This document shows, in pieces, positions 1 to 6,106 of a DNA stretch of 6,106 nucleotides (position 1 is its first letter; each line of letters begins with the position of its first letter). The position numbers and the translations under genes are program-made. The stretch is from Desulfobacula sp. (GTDB lineage: Bacteria; Desulfobacterota; Desulfobacteria; Desulfobacterales; Desulfobacteraceae): the NCBI GenBank assembly GCA_029940235.1, contig JAOZRI010000087.1, positions 1,496 through 7,601 on the forward strand, written 5' to 3'. A model generated the notes under the pieces. The model was not told where the DNA came from, made no database searches, and worked only from the letters and a program-made list of their open reading frames with translations.

Positions 1-1
1 T

Positions 2-1786
2 CTCAATTATCTTAAGGTTTCCAAGGATCTGGAAAAAAAAGTCAGAGCAAAATTTCAAACTGAGAACATTGACGTTCACATCATCGGGTTTGCAAAAGTC
101 ATCGGTGACATGGCACAAGGCGCCAAACGAGTAGTCATTTTTTTCGGAATCGCATTTTTGATTACAGCCCTGATGGTTTATCTATACAGTATGTCCTTCT
201 GGCGAACAGCCGCGGTGCTATGTTCTGCAACAATTGCTGTGATTTGGCAGTTAGGTCTGTTGCCGATACTGGGATTTGGTATTGATCCCATGGGTATTTT
301 AGTGCCTTTTCTTATTTTTGCCATTGCCGTGAGCCATGCTGTTCAAATGGTCAGTGCAACAGGCTCTGAACTCTACAAGGGTGCCAGGCCGCAGGAAGCT
401 GCCCGTATCAGTTTTCGTCGCCTGCTGGTGCCATGTATCACCGCCCTGATTACCGATACCATTGGTTTTTTTACGATTTATCTGATACCGGTTCGAATTA
501 TTCAGGAGGTTGCACTGACCGCAAGCATAGGTGTTGCTGTGATTATTGTTGTTAACGGTTTACTGCTGCCGGTACTTATTTCATTTCCCCGGGCAAGTGA
601 GAAATACCGGCGCAAGCTTCATCGACGTGCTGAACGTCTCGCATCTGTCTGGAGGTCTCTGTCGCGCTGTACCGAGCGAAAGATGGCTGTCATCATCATT
701 ATGGTGGTGGTGTGTCTGACTATTTTCGGTGCATGGAAAGGGGCAGGAGTTAAAATCGGAGATCTTCATCAGGGCGTACCCGAGTTCCGTCCAGATTCAC
801 GCTACAACCTTGATTCAGCAGCAATAACTGATCGATTCTCCATTGGTGTTGACTCCATATCAGTGATTGCCGAGACCGTGGCATTCGGCTGCCTTGACTA
901 TGAAGCAATGAACAGTATTGACCAGTTTGCCTGGCACATGCAGAATGTTGAAGGTGTGGTGTCTGTGGCCACACTTCCTTATATTGCCAAAATGATGAAC
1001 TCCCGCTGGCACGAAGGGAATCCAAAATGGAAGGAGCTGCCCAGAGGTCGTGTGGAAATTATGACAGCTACCTCAAGTGTTCGAATGAAATCCGGCATGC
1101 TGAATAAAGACTGCAGTGTCATGCCGGTGAAAATGTTTACAAGTGATCATACGGCAGAGACCATCAACCGCATCACATCTGCGGTAAAAAAATACATAGC
1201 AGCAAACCCGTCAGAAAAGGTAAAGTTCAGGCTGGCCACGGGCAACGTCGGTATCATGGCGGCAACAAATGAAGAAGTGCAGGCCCGTCAGTTCCCGATT
1301 CTTTTTTGTGTATTCGGTGCAGTCATACTTTTTTGTCTGATTGCCTTTCGTTCCGTTCGAGCAGTACTGATCATCTTGCTGCCGCTGGGGCTTGTATCAC
1401 TTCTGGCCTATGCACTGATGAATTATCTTGAAATAGGACTGAAAGTAAACACTTTGCCGGTGGTGGCGCTGGGTGTCGGGGTCGGTGTGGACTATAGTAT
1501 TTATATCTATGGTCAACTTCGCAGTCTCATGCAGGAGGGTAAGCCGCTTCGTGAGGCTTATGAACTTACATTGAATATTACCGGTAGTGCTGTTATGCTT
1601 ACCGGGATCACACTGGCCATTGCAGTGGGCACGTGGATCTTTTCACCCCTTCAGTTTCAGGCGGACATGGGCATTTTATTGACTTTTCTGTTTCTCATGA
1701 ACATGATCGGCGCGGTAATTGTATTGCCTGCTCTGGCTTTCTGGCTTCTAAAAAAAGAAAACTCCAAGAACAGTTTGAATGTCTAA
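2..1786 (+). CDS. RND/MMPL-superfamily exporter, C-terminal ~594 residues (5' end outside window)
   Basis: The reading frame is open to the left edge, so the Met at 110 is internal and about 36 in-frame residues precede it. Numbering from Met110, the protein shows the end of one RND repeat and a full second repeat. Hydrophobic segments lie near 8-28, 33-57, 62-83, 105-126, 131-159, 192-209, 395-413, 418-440, 449-470, 494-514 and 519-547. A periplasmic domain fills about 210-394. The second repeat has the proton-relay-type pair D461-Y462 in a Gly/Val-rich helix (GVGVDYSIY). The equivalent helix of the first repeat reads AVSHAVQ (S75-H76), lacking that Asp-Tyr. Family knowledge: such proteins are proton-driven inner-membrane exporters of lipids or other hydrophobic compounds, usually about 750-900 residues, so TM1 and the first periplasmic domain are missing here. 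No membrane-fusion or outer-membrane partner is visible. Substrate unknown; the superfamily call is firm. Confidence 0.9.
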   Translation, partial: LNYLKVSKDLEKKVRAKFQTENIDVHIIGFAKVIGDMAQGAKRVVIFFGIAFLITALMVYLYSMSFWRTAAVLCSATIAVIWQLGLLPILGFGIDPMGILVPFLIFAIAVSHAVQMVSATGSELYKGARPQEAARISFRRLLVPCITALITDTIGFFTIYLIPVRIIQEVALTASIGVAVIIVVNGLLLPVLISFPRASEKYRRKLHRRAERLASVWRSLSRCTERKMAVIIIMVVVCLTIFGAWKGAGVKIGDLHQGVPEFRPDSRYNLDSAAITDRFSIGVDSISVIAETVAFGCLDYEAMNSIDQFAWHMQNVEGVVSVATLPYIAKMMNSRWHEGNPKWKELPRGRVEIMTATSSVRMKSGMLNKDCSVMPVKMFTSDHTAETINRITSAVKKYIAANPSEKVKFRLATGNVGIMAATNEEVQARQFPILFCVFGAVILFCLIAFRSVRAVLIILLPLGLVSLLAYALMNYLEIGLKVNTLPVVALGVGVGVDYSIYIYGQLRSLMQEGKPLREAYELTLNITGSAVMLTGITLAIAVGTWIFSPLQFQADMGILLTFLFLMNMIGAVIVLPALAFWLLKKENSKNSLNV

Positions 1787-1800
1787 TGATGAAAAATTGC

Positions 1801-1806
1801 AAAGGA
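1801..1806 (+). promoter_or_regulatory. Alternative ribosome binding site for an upstream sulfatase start at 1815
   Basis: AAAGGA lies 8 bases before an in-frame ATG at 1815. Using it would add 22 mostly basic or polar residues ahead of the signal peptide. It is at least as good a Shine-Dalgarno match as the one at 1869-1872, so this start cannot be excluded. A third in-frame ATG at 1779, overlapping the exporter stop, has no clear Shine-Dalgarno sequence. Confidence 0.35.
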
Positions 1807-1823
1807 TTATTGTAATGAAACAG

Positions 1824-1839
1824 TTTTGTTTAAACAAAA
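1824..1839. repeat. Perfect 16-bp palindrome in the leader of the sulfatase gene
   Basis: TTTTGTTTAAACAAAA is identical to its own reverse complement and is centred on GTTTAAAC; the flanking bases (G on both sides) end the symmetry. It lies in the AT-rich 94-base stretch (1787-1880) between the exporter stop and the preferred sulfatase start. As RNA it could form only a weak 6-bp A/U-rich stem with a UUAA loop and no U-tract follows, so a terminator is unlikely. A dimeric repressor or activator operator is possible. The AATAAT at 1847-1852 is a -10-like hexamer, but its -35 candidate (TTGTTT, 1826-1831) is poor and only 15 bases away. The sequence symmetry is certain; any function is inference. 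Confidence 0.5.
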
Positions 1840-1868
1840 GACAAAAAATAATTCAGAAAAAAGCTATC

Positions 1869-1872
1869 AGGA
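1869..1872 (+). promoter_or_regulatory. Ribosome binding site for the preferred sulfatase start at 1881
   Basis: AGGA is placed 8 bases before ATG 1881. The match is modest. The start is preferred mainly because it gives a compact, textbook signal peptide (M-K, hydrophobic core, V-Q-A cleavage site), whereas the extra residues encoded upstream look like translated AT-rich spacer. Confidence 0.5.
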
Positions 1873-1880
1873 TACTGTCC

Positions 1881-3230
1881 ATGAAGCTTATAATTACCTT
1901 GATTCTCTCCAGCATTGCGTTTATCTTTTTTTCCAGTATTGTCCAGGCGGAAATTAAAAAGCCAAACATTGTTTTTATCCTGTCTGATGATCATCGCTGG
2001 AACCATATGGGGTTTATGGATCATCCCTGGATTCAGACACCGAATATGGACCGGATGGCAAAAGAGGGGATGGTGTTTAACAATGCTTTTTGCACAACCT
2101 CTTTATGCAGCCCTTCCCGAGCAAGTTTTGTTACCGGTCAATATGCCCATAAGCACGGCGTAAAAAATAATATTACCCCCTGGAATAATAAAAATGTTAC
2201 AGTGCTCGAACTGTTGAAAAAAGGCGGGTATAAAACCGCTTTTATCGGCAAGTGGCATATGCCGGGTCACTTCCCGAAACTGAGAGGTGTTGATCGCTTC
2301 ATCTCCTTTACCGCCAAGACCGGGCAGGGGCAATATTTTGACTGCCCGTTAATCATTGATGGTGTTGAAACCCAGAGAAAAGGGAAATACATAGGAGAAG
2401 ACCTGACAGATTTTGCCATTGAGTTTATCAATAAAGAAAAGGACAATCCTTTTTGCCTTTATCTTGCCCATAAGGCACCCCATGGCCCGTTTAAACCGCC
2501 ACCTGAGCTTAAAGATTTTTATGAGGATAAAAATATCGACCATTTACCCAAGTGGGCGCATCGCTACGCTGGTATGTGCGATGGTGAAATTTATGGTGGT
2601 GTTTTATGGAATGCAGAAGCCCAGTACAAGAGATACTGCAGCCTGATCACCTCCCTGGACCAGCAGGTGGGAAGAGTTATTGATGAACTGGATCGGCTGG
2701 GGATCGCAGAAAACACGATTGTAATTTATTCAACAGATAATGGATTCTTTTTTGGTGACAAGGGGCATTTTGATAAACGCTGGGCTTATGAAGCATCCTT
2801 GCGGATTCCATTTATTGTGAAATATCCTGCTGGTATCAAAGATCCTGGAAACCAGTCCGAAAAGATGGTCCTCAATGTAGATCTTGCTCCAACCCTTTTG
2901 GACCTGGCAGGGATTTCAGTTCCAGACTATATGGATGGCAAAAGCATTCTGCCGATTATAGAGGGCCAATCAGTTACCTTGAGAGATAATTTCCATTATG
3001 AATTCTTTAAAGATTTCCCGCCATATACGGTTCCCGGGATTGATGCGGTCAGGACAGGTGAGTTTCTCTATATTGAATACAATGAATCCCGTATGAAGCC
3101 GGAGCTTTACAATATCTTGAAAGATCCTGAAAACATCAATAATTTGATGGAAACACCCGAAGGCGCAAAGGTACTTCCCGGCCTGGAAATACAGTTAGAG
3201 GAGTATAAACGGAGGAAGTCTCATGGATAA
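1881..3230 (+). CDS. Secreted Cys-type sulfatase (family S1, formylglycine-dependent)
   Basis: A 449-residue periplasmic or secreted hydrolase of sulfate esters. Numbering from the Met at 1881, residues 1-23 form a Sec signal peptide ending V-Q-A, and the mature protein starts at Glu24. The fold begins KPNIVFILSDDH, with metal ligands D36 and D37. C76 in LCSPSRASFVTG is the residue converted to formylglycine and fits the first PROSITE sulfatase signature. GYKTAFIGKWH (K124, H126) fits the second. H207 and H211 in HKAPHGPF, D286-N287 in YSTDNG, and K299 in FDKRWAYEASLRIP complete the usual metal and sulfate-binding set. The C-terminal subdomain ends with the family's ELYNILKDPENINNL stretch. 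Length is normal, with no frameshift or missing catalytic residue. The FDKRW...ESLRIP-like pattern recalls carbohydrate sulfatases, but the substrate cannot be assigned. ATG codons at 1815 and 1779 are alternative starts. The next gene starts inside its stop region. Confidence 0.95.
   Translation: MKLIITLILSSIAFIFFSSIVQAEIKKPNIVFILSDDHRWNHMGFMDHPWIQTPNMDRMAKEGMVFNNAFCTTSLCSPSRASFVTGQYAHKHGVKNNITPWNNKNVTVLELLKKGGYKTAFIGKWHMPGHFPKLRGVDRFISFTAKTGQGQYFDCPLIIDGVETQRKGKYIGEDLTDFAIEFINKEKDNPFCLYLAHKAPHGPFKPPPELKDFYEDKNIDHLPKWAHRYAGMCDGEIYGGVLWNAEAQYKRYCSLITSLDQQVGRVIDELDRLGIAENTIVIYSTDNGFFFGDKGHFDKRWAYEASLRIPFIVKYPAGIKDPGNQSEKMVLNVDLAPTLLDLAGISVPDYMDGKSILPIIEGQSVTLRDNFHYEFFKDFPPYTVPGIDAVRTGEFLYIEYNESRMKPELYNILKDPENINNLMETPEGAKVLPGLEIQLEEYKRRKSHG
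3211..3218 (+). promoter_or_regulatory. Strong ribosome binding site inside the sulfatase 3' end
   Basis: GGAGGAAG lies within the last sulfatase codons, just ahead of ATG 3223 (GGAGG ends 7 bases before it). With the ATGGATAA overlap of start and stop, it supports 3223 as a true start and suggests that translation of the membrane protein is coupled to the sulfatase. Confidence 0.75.
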
Positions 3231-3807
3231 TACAGGAAGCCTTACCGGTGTTTCAAAAAAAACTGTATTCTGCCTTTTTATCCCGGCTGGTATTGTTTTA
3301 TGTTTCTGGATCATTTTGAATCTTGCTTATAATCTTATCGGAACGATTGATGATGTCTCCTTGTATCGAACTTTGGCAGCGTCTATTTGTGCTTTGCTTT
3401 TTGCTATCAATGGTTTTGGCAGCCTTTTGATATATCCTATCATGTATTTTAACGGCGCCTCGTTTAAATTTCGGGTACTGGGTGCATATATTGTTCCCCT
3501 GGCATGGTGTTTAAAGGAATTTTACCGGGTCACCTCCGGTGTCACCTTTTTGGAAGGGCTGTTTTTTACTTTTTTTACCTCGATCCAGTTATGGCTGCTT
3601 ATGGGGCAGGTCGGATTAATCGGTATAAGTGAGCTTATGTGTAGGGCAATCGTGAAACGCAAAAACCCATTCATCAAAATTGTGACTCCGGGACCAATCA
3701 TTGCGATACTCATCTCATTGGCAGCGACTTATTTTATAGTCCTCTGGCATGGTGGACTCAATTTTCACCTGATGATTAAAATGATTTATGTGAAGCTGTT
3801 TTTATGA
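3223..3807 (+). CDS. Unrecognised ~5-segment integral membrane protein
   Basis: I do not recognise this 194-residue protein. It is strongly hydrophobic, with likely membrane segments near residues 14-37, 48-75, 84-98, 108-135 and 154-176. The third is short and contains W95, K98 and E99, so four to five passes are possible. The short N-terminus has K12-K13, and the basic loop 141-152 (RAIVKRKNPFIK) suggests a cytoplasmic loop before the last segment. Aromatic residues are frequent. No signal peptide cleavage site, ATP-binding motif or catalytic signature is seen. It has a strong Shine-Dalgarno site, overlaps the sulfatase stop by 8 bases (ATGGATAA), and sits 36 bases before the propeller lipoprotein gene, so it is clearly an operon member. 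By position it may be an accessory subunit of the exporter or a membrane partner of the sulfatases, but that is inference only. Confidence 0.85.
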   Translation: MDNTGSLTGVSKKTVFCLFIPAGIVLCFWIILNLAYNLIGTIDDVSLYRTLAASICALLFAINGFGSLLIYPIMYFNGASFKFRVLGAYIVPLAWCLKEFYRVTSGVTFLEGLFFTFFTSIQLWLLMGQVGLIGISELMCRAIVKRKNPFIKIVTPGPIIAILISLAATYFIVLWHGGLNFHLMIKMIYVKLFL

Positions 3808-3832
3808 TTAACATTTTTAAATAAAATATTTC

Positions 3833-3838
3833 AAGAGG
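3833..3838 (+). promoter_or_regulatory. Ribosome binding site of the propeller lipoprotein gene
   Basis: AAGAGG lies 5 bases before ATG 3844, within the 36-base AT-rich spacer after the membrane protein gene. The spacer shows no hairpin plus T-tract, so transcription probably runs through. Confidence 0.6.
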
Positions 3839-3843
3839 TTACC

Positions 3844-5799
3844 ATGAAGTATAAAATTAGATTGATATTGATATTATTGCTTCTCGTTTATTTTCTCCCG
3901 GCGTGTGCCAAAGTTAAGATATTGACGGCACGGCTATTGATAACTGAGTCGACTCCAAAAACATACCCTTTGCCGGAAAAAACAACATGGAAGCCTAAAG
4001 GAATCAGGAGTTTTTCAACCAACAGTAACATCAACAGCCGTCCAGTGACTTTTGGGCGGGCAATGCATACAGACCTGCGCGGATCAGATGAAATTGCCAC
4101 GGTGATATCACCGGCAATAAAAGCTGATTGGACAGCTGAGCAAAACTTCTTTGTGCCCGAAGGTCCTGTCTTTGACAGCCAGGGTAATATCTATTTCTGC
4201 CCGGTTTTCCCGCCGGAAGATCTGATCATGATCTCTATTGAACCGGAAAAGGGAAAACGCAGGTGGGTTCTGCCTGGTTTTAGTGCCGGAGCTGGAACGC
4301 CGATGATTCTTACTGATCCTAAAACCGGCAAAGACTTGATATATGTCGGCACTTATGACAGGGCTGTCGCTGCCAAAATCGATGGGACCATACTTTGGGA
4401 TGTTCCCACTGGATTGCCCAAACTTCAACCAGGATTACTAAAGGCGAATCAGCACAATTTCGGTTTAAACTACCATCCGCAAACCGATTCTCTGATTGCC
4501 GCGTTGGGAGACGGCCATATTTATGTTTTGGATCGGAAAACCGGGAAGCAGCGGTTGTCACAACCTTTTATGATGCCGGGTGGCCGGACGGCCGTAACCA
4601 ATTTTTCATTGCCAAAAAAAATTGCTGCAAAGGCAAATAAGGATATCGCCCATATGGTCGGTGATACTGGTGGCAGCATTGACCCGATTAGCTCAGTCCT
4701 TCATGTTGCCGCAGGAGAGCTGCAGAAAAATACCAACTTTTTTTCCGTGGACAGTAACAGCGGTCGTATTTGGATTGCCGCCACCCTACCCGACGAAGAA
4801 GATGGGAAAAAAGATGGGTGGGCTGACTTTGCAGCCTTATATGGTCTGGATCTGGTTCAGAAGGGCGACAGCTTTGAGTTGGAAGTCAAGGTGATCTCTA
4901 AAGTTCCCGGGGGCACAGCTTCAACACCGGCAATCAGTGCAGATGGAAAAAGGGTTTACATTGCCGATGCCTTTAATTCTGTTTATGCTGTTAATGCTGC
5001 TACAGGGGACAAGATCTGGTCTATCAACGTTGAAGCAAAAGTGGCAGGATCACTTGTGGTTTCAGCAGATAACGGAGAGATCTTTGCAAACACGCGAACA
5101 AAAATCAAGAAGATTCTTGATCGAGGAGATTATGCTGAACTGGCATGGACCGCTAACCTGAATATGTATGATACAGGCAATTTTCAGGAAAACATTAAAG
5201 CCTTAGGCGCTGAAGTGGGTGCCAATGGTATCGCTTTCACCGGTGCTGCAGGTGTTGTATTGGGTAAACAGAAATTTCCACTGAGACTGGGCGCAGGGTT
5301 GATCGATAGAGAGACAGGAGAGGTTGTCTATTTTGCAGACGGCGCGGAAGATTCTGTTTCATCCATGGTGACGGGCCCGGATGGCGGCATTTACGTGGGT
5401 AACTCTCCCCTTAGAAGGGTCCTGGGACGAGCTGTTTTAGGAAACTCAAAAAGCCCCAGGCCCGTTGTCGGTGGCATAACAAAGTTCAAACCGATTCACC
5501 AGCATCTTATCATAAGAGATGCTCTCTGGGCCGCGGCCAATAGAGCTGTAAACACGGCTGGTTTTGCCACTTCGCATGTTGGGGCTGCCCGTGAGGATAT
5601 TTATCAGATAGAACAGCTTATGGCTCAGTGCTATCGTGTGGCACCAAAGGCTATGCAGGAAGGTTCCCTGGCAGAAGGGCAATGGAGGATGATAAAACAG
5701 GTGATTGATCGTGTTGTTGAAGATATAAAACCAGAAGAGGCAGCACTGACCAAAGTGGCTGAAAGCCTGTTACAGGCTGTGGAGATTCTGGATAAATAA
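3844..5799 (+). CDS. Lipoprotein with PQQ-like beta-propeller and helical C-terminal tail
   Basis: A 651-residue exported protein. Residues 1-20 form a hydrophobic signal peptide followed by C21 in the lipobox-like LPAC; Pro at -2 is not the commonest choice. The residue after C21 is Ala, not Asp, which by the usual rule favours the outer membrane. From about 105 to 548 it repeats the propeller pattern IYV...D..TG...W: 113-141, 164-185, 216-237, 298-311, 369-392, 403-435, 462-497 and 505-548, close to the eight blades of quinoprotein/BamB-type folds. Insertions after blade 3 (about 245-297) and around 315-355 break the regularity. Residues about 550-651 are a mostly helical tail. Only C21, C119 and C596 are cysteines, so there is no vicinal Cys pair and no CxxCH haem site. 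An alcohol dehydrogenase role is therefore unlikely; scaffold, binding or sensing is more plausible. Gene spacing puts it in the operon with both sulfatases. Confidence 0.88.
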   Translation: MKYKIRLILILLLLVYFLPACAKVKILTARLLITESTPKTYPLPEKTTWKPKGIRSFSTNSNINSRPVTFGRAMHTDLRGSDEIATVISPAIKADWTAEQNFFVPEGPVFDSQGNIYFCPVFPPEDLIMISIEPEKGKRRWVLPGFSAGAGTPMILTDPKTGKDLIYVGTYDRAVAAKIDGTILWDVPTGLPKLQPGLLKANQHNFGLNYHPQTDSLIAALGDGHIYVLDRKTGKQRLSQPFMMPGGRTAVTNFSLPKKIAAKANKDIAHMVGDTGGSIDPISSVLHVAAGELQKNTNFFSVDSNSGRIWIAATLPDEEDGKKDGWADFAALYGLDLVQKGDSFELEVKVISKVPGGTASTPAISADGKRVYIADAFNSVYAVNAATGDKIWSINVEAKVAGSLVVSADNGEIFANTRTKIKKILDRGDYAELAWTANLNMYDTGNFQENIKALGAEVGANGIAFTGAAGVVLGKQKFPLRLGAGLIDRETGEVVYFADGAEDSVSSMVTGPDGGIYVGNSPLRRVLGRAVLGNSKSPRPVVGGITKFKPIHQHLIIRDALWAAANRAVNTAGFATSHVGAAREDIYQIEQLMAQCYRVAPKAMQEGSLAEGQWRMIKQVIDRVVEDIKPEEAALTKVAESLLQAVEILDK

Positions 5800-5803
5800 A
5801 GAA

Positions 5804-5811
5804 AAAGGTGA
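5804..5811 (+). promoter_or_regulatory. Ribosome binding site of the second sulfatase gene
   Basis: AAAGGTGA lies 4 bases before ATG 5816, in a 16-base spacer after the propeller lipoprotein stop. It matches the GGTGA side of the anti-Shine-Dalgarno complement and fixes the start. Confidence 0.65.
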
Positions 5812-5815
5812 AAAG

Positions 5816-6106
5816 ATGAGAAAAAATATCATACACAAATTTTTCAAAGGTATCTGGATTGGAATGTGTTTAACTGTGCTGCTTGTAGCTGGATGTGTCA
5901 CGCAATCGGGTGGAAAATATCCTGATCAGAGTTTGATAACAGAAAAGCAAAAACAGACAATCAAAGCAAATAAGAATAAAAATCCCAATGTGCTTGTGGT
6001 TCTGCTCGATGATACGGGATATTCCGATTTTGGAGCGTATGGATCGGAAATAGACACCCCTAATATTGACAGCCTTGCGAGAAATGGTTTGCGCTACAAT
6101 AATTTT
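5816..6106 (+). CDS. Lipoprotein sulfatase, N-terminal 97 residues (3' end outside window)
   Basis: The frame is open to the right edge. Residues 1-26 are a lipoprotein signal peptide (basic MRKNIIHK start, hydrophobic core, lipobox LVAGC with C27). Val follows C27, which favours an outer-membrane or surface location rather than inner-membrane retention. Residues 28-57 form a Lys/Gln/Asn-rich tether. The sulfatase fold starts at NPNVLVVLLDDTGYSDFG, with metal ligands D65-D66, followed by the typical TPNIDSLARNGLRYNNF. Right after this point family members carry the CxPxR or SxPxR formylglycine motif, which is just beyond the window, so activity and Cys/Ser type cannot be judged. The GYSDFGAYG style resembles classical arylsulfatases and differs clearly from the sulfatase at 1881-3230 (DDHRWNHMGF). 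The two are thus different subfamilies rather than a recent duplication. It could in principle be another member of the alkaline phosphatase superfamily, but the N-terminus is very sulfatase-like. Confidence 0.88.
   Translation, partial: MRKNIIHKFFKGIWIGMCLTVLLVAGCVTQSGGKYPDQSLITEKQKQTIKANKNKNPNVLVVLLDDTGYSDFGAYGSEIDTPNIDSLARNGLRYNNF

Noticed and set aside
750..1025. Minus-strand open frame of 91 codons inside the exporter gene
   Set aside because: It is antisense to a well-supported RND coding region, has a composition unlike a real protein (Ser/Gln/Arg/His-rich, no domain), and no convincing start context. It is a shadow.
1633..1815. A 60-codon plus-strand frame spanning the exporter end and the sulfatase leader
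   Set aside because: It overlaps the last RND membrane helices in another phase, has no Shine-Dalgarno site, and its product (SVSHEHDRRG...) is not protein-like.
3808..3843. Possible terminator or promoter in the spacer before the propeller gene
   Set aside because: The 36 bases are AT-rich but contain no stable hairpin with a T-tract and no good -35/-10 pair; they read as a simple intra-operon spacer.
4108..4561. Two overlapping minus-strand frames within the propeller lipoprotein gene
   Set aside because: The plus-strand frame is continuous with clear propeller repeats across this stretch; the antisense products show no recognisable features.
4614..4621. Run of eight A residues in the propeller gene, and a similar run at 33-40 in the exporter, as possible slippage sites
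   Set aside because: The reading frame is intact on both sides, there is no downstream stimulatory hairpin evident, and the alternative phases give no sensible continuation. Lys codons in an AT-rich gene explain them.
4395..5161. Plus-strand frames in other phases (4395-4640, 4622-4894, 4937-5161), considered as a sign of a frameshifted gene
   Set aside because: The main frame 3844-5799 is uninterrupted and keeps propeller motifs throughout; the alternates look like out-of-phase translations.
3844..5799. Propeller lipoprotein as a PQQ-dependent alcohol dehydrogenase or as BamB
   Set aside because: There is no vicinal cysteine pair and no CxxCH, and it is far longer than BamB, with a helical tail and sulfatase/exporter neighbours. 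Only the fold is supported.

Overview
The window comes from a Gram-negative bacterium. The evidence is an RND-type inner-membrane exporter, two lipoprotein signal peptides, a Sec signal peptide on a sulfatase, and strong Shine-Dalgarno sites. Base composition is moderate (by eye in the 40s % GC, with AT-rich gene junctions). The exporter resembles MMPL/RND proteins (COG1033-like) that I associate with Proteobacteria and Desulfobacterota. A marine or sediment desulfobacterial or gammaproteobacterial source is my best guess, but no phylogenetic marker is present.

Layout: five genes all lie on the + strand and are tightly packed. (1) 2-1786 is the C-terminal ~594 residues of an RND/MMPL exporter whose N-terminus lies left of the window. 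(2) 1881-3230 is a secreted formylglycine-dependent sulfatase (family S1, Cys-type) with all its catalytic motifs. It is preceded by a 94-base AT-rich leader with a perfect 16-bp palindrome and two competing start/RBS pairs. (3) 3223-3807 is an unrecognised 194-residue protein with about five membrane segments; it overlaps the sulfatase stop by 8 bases and is probably translationally coupled. (4) 3844-5799 is a 651-residue lipoprotein with a PQQ-like beta-propeller and a helical C-terminal tail. (5) 5816-6106 is the first 97 residues of a second sulfatase, a lipoprotein, cut by the right edge. No stretch of 300 bases lacks a gene, and I see no tRNA, rRNA, CRISPR, insertion sequence or clear terminator.

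How the genes may work together (inference): the spacings (94 or less, -8, 36 and 16 bases) suggest one operon. It would combine desulfation in the periplasm (soluble sulfatase) and at a membrane surface (lipoprotein sulfatase) with a proton-driven exporter, a propeller lipoprotein that may act as scaffold or sensor, and a small membrane protein. This fits processing plus transport of a sulfated lipid, sterol or glycan, but nothing in the sequence fixes the substrate. The formylglycine-generating enzyme both sulfatases need is not in the window.
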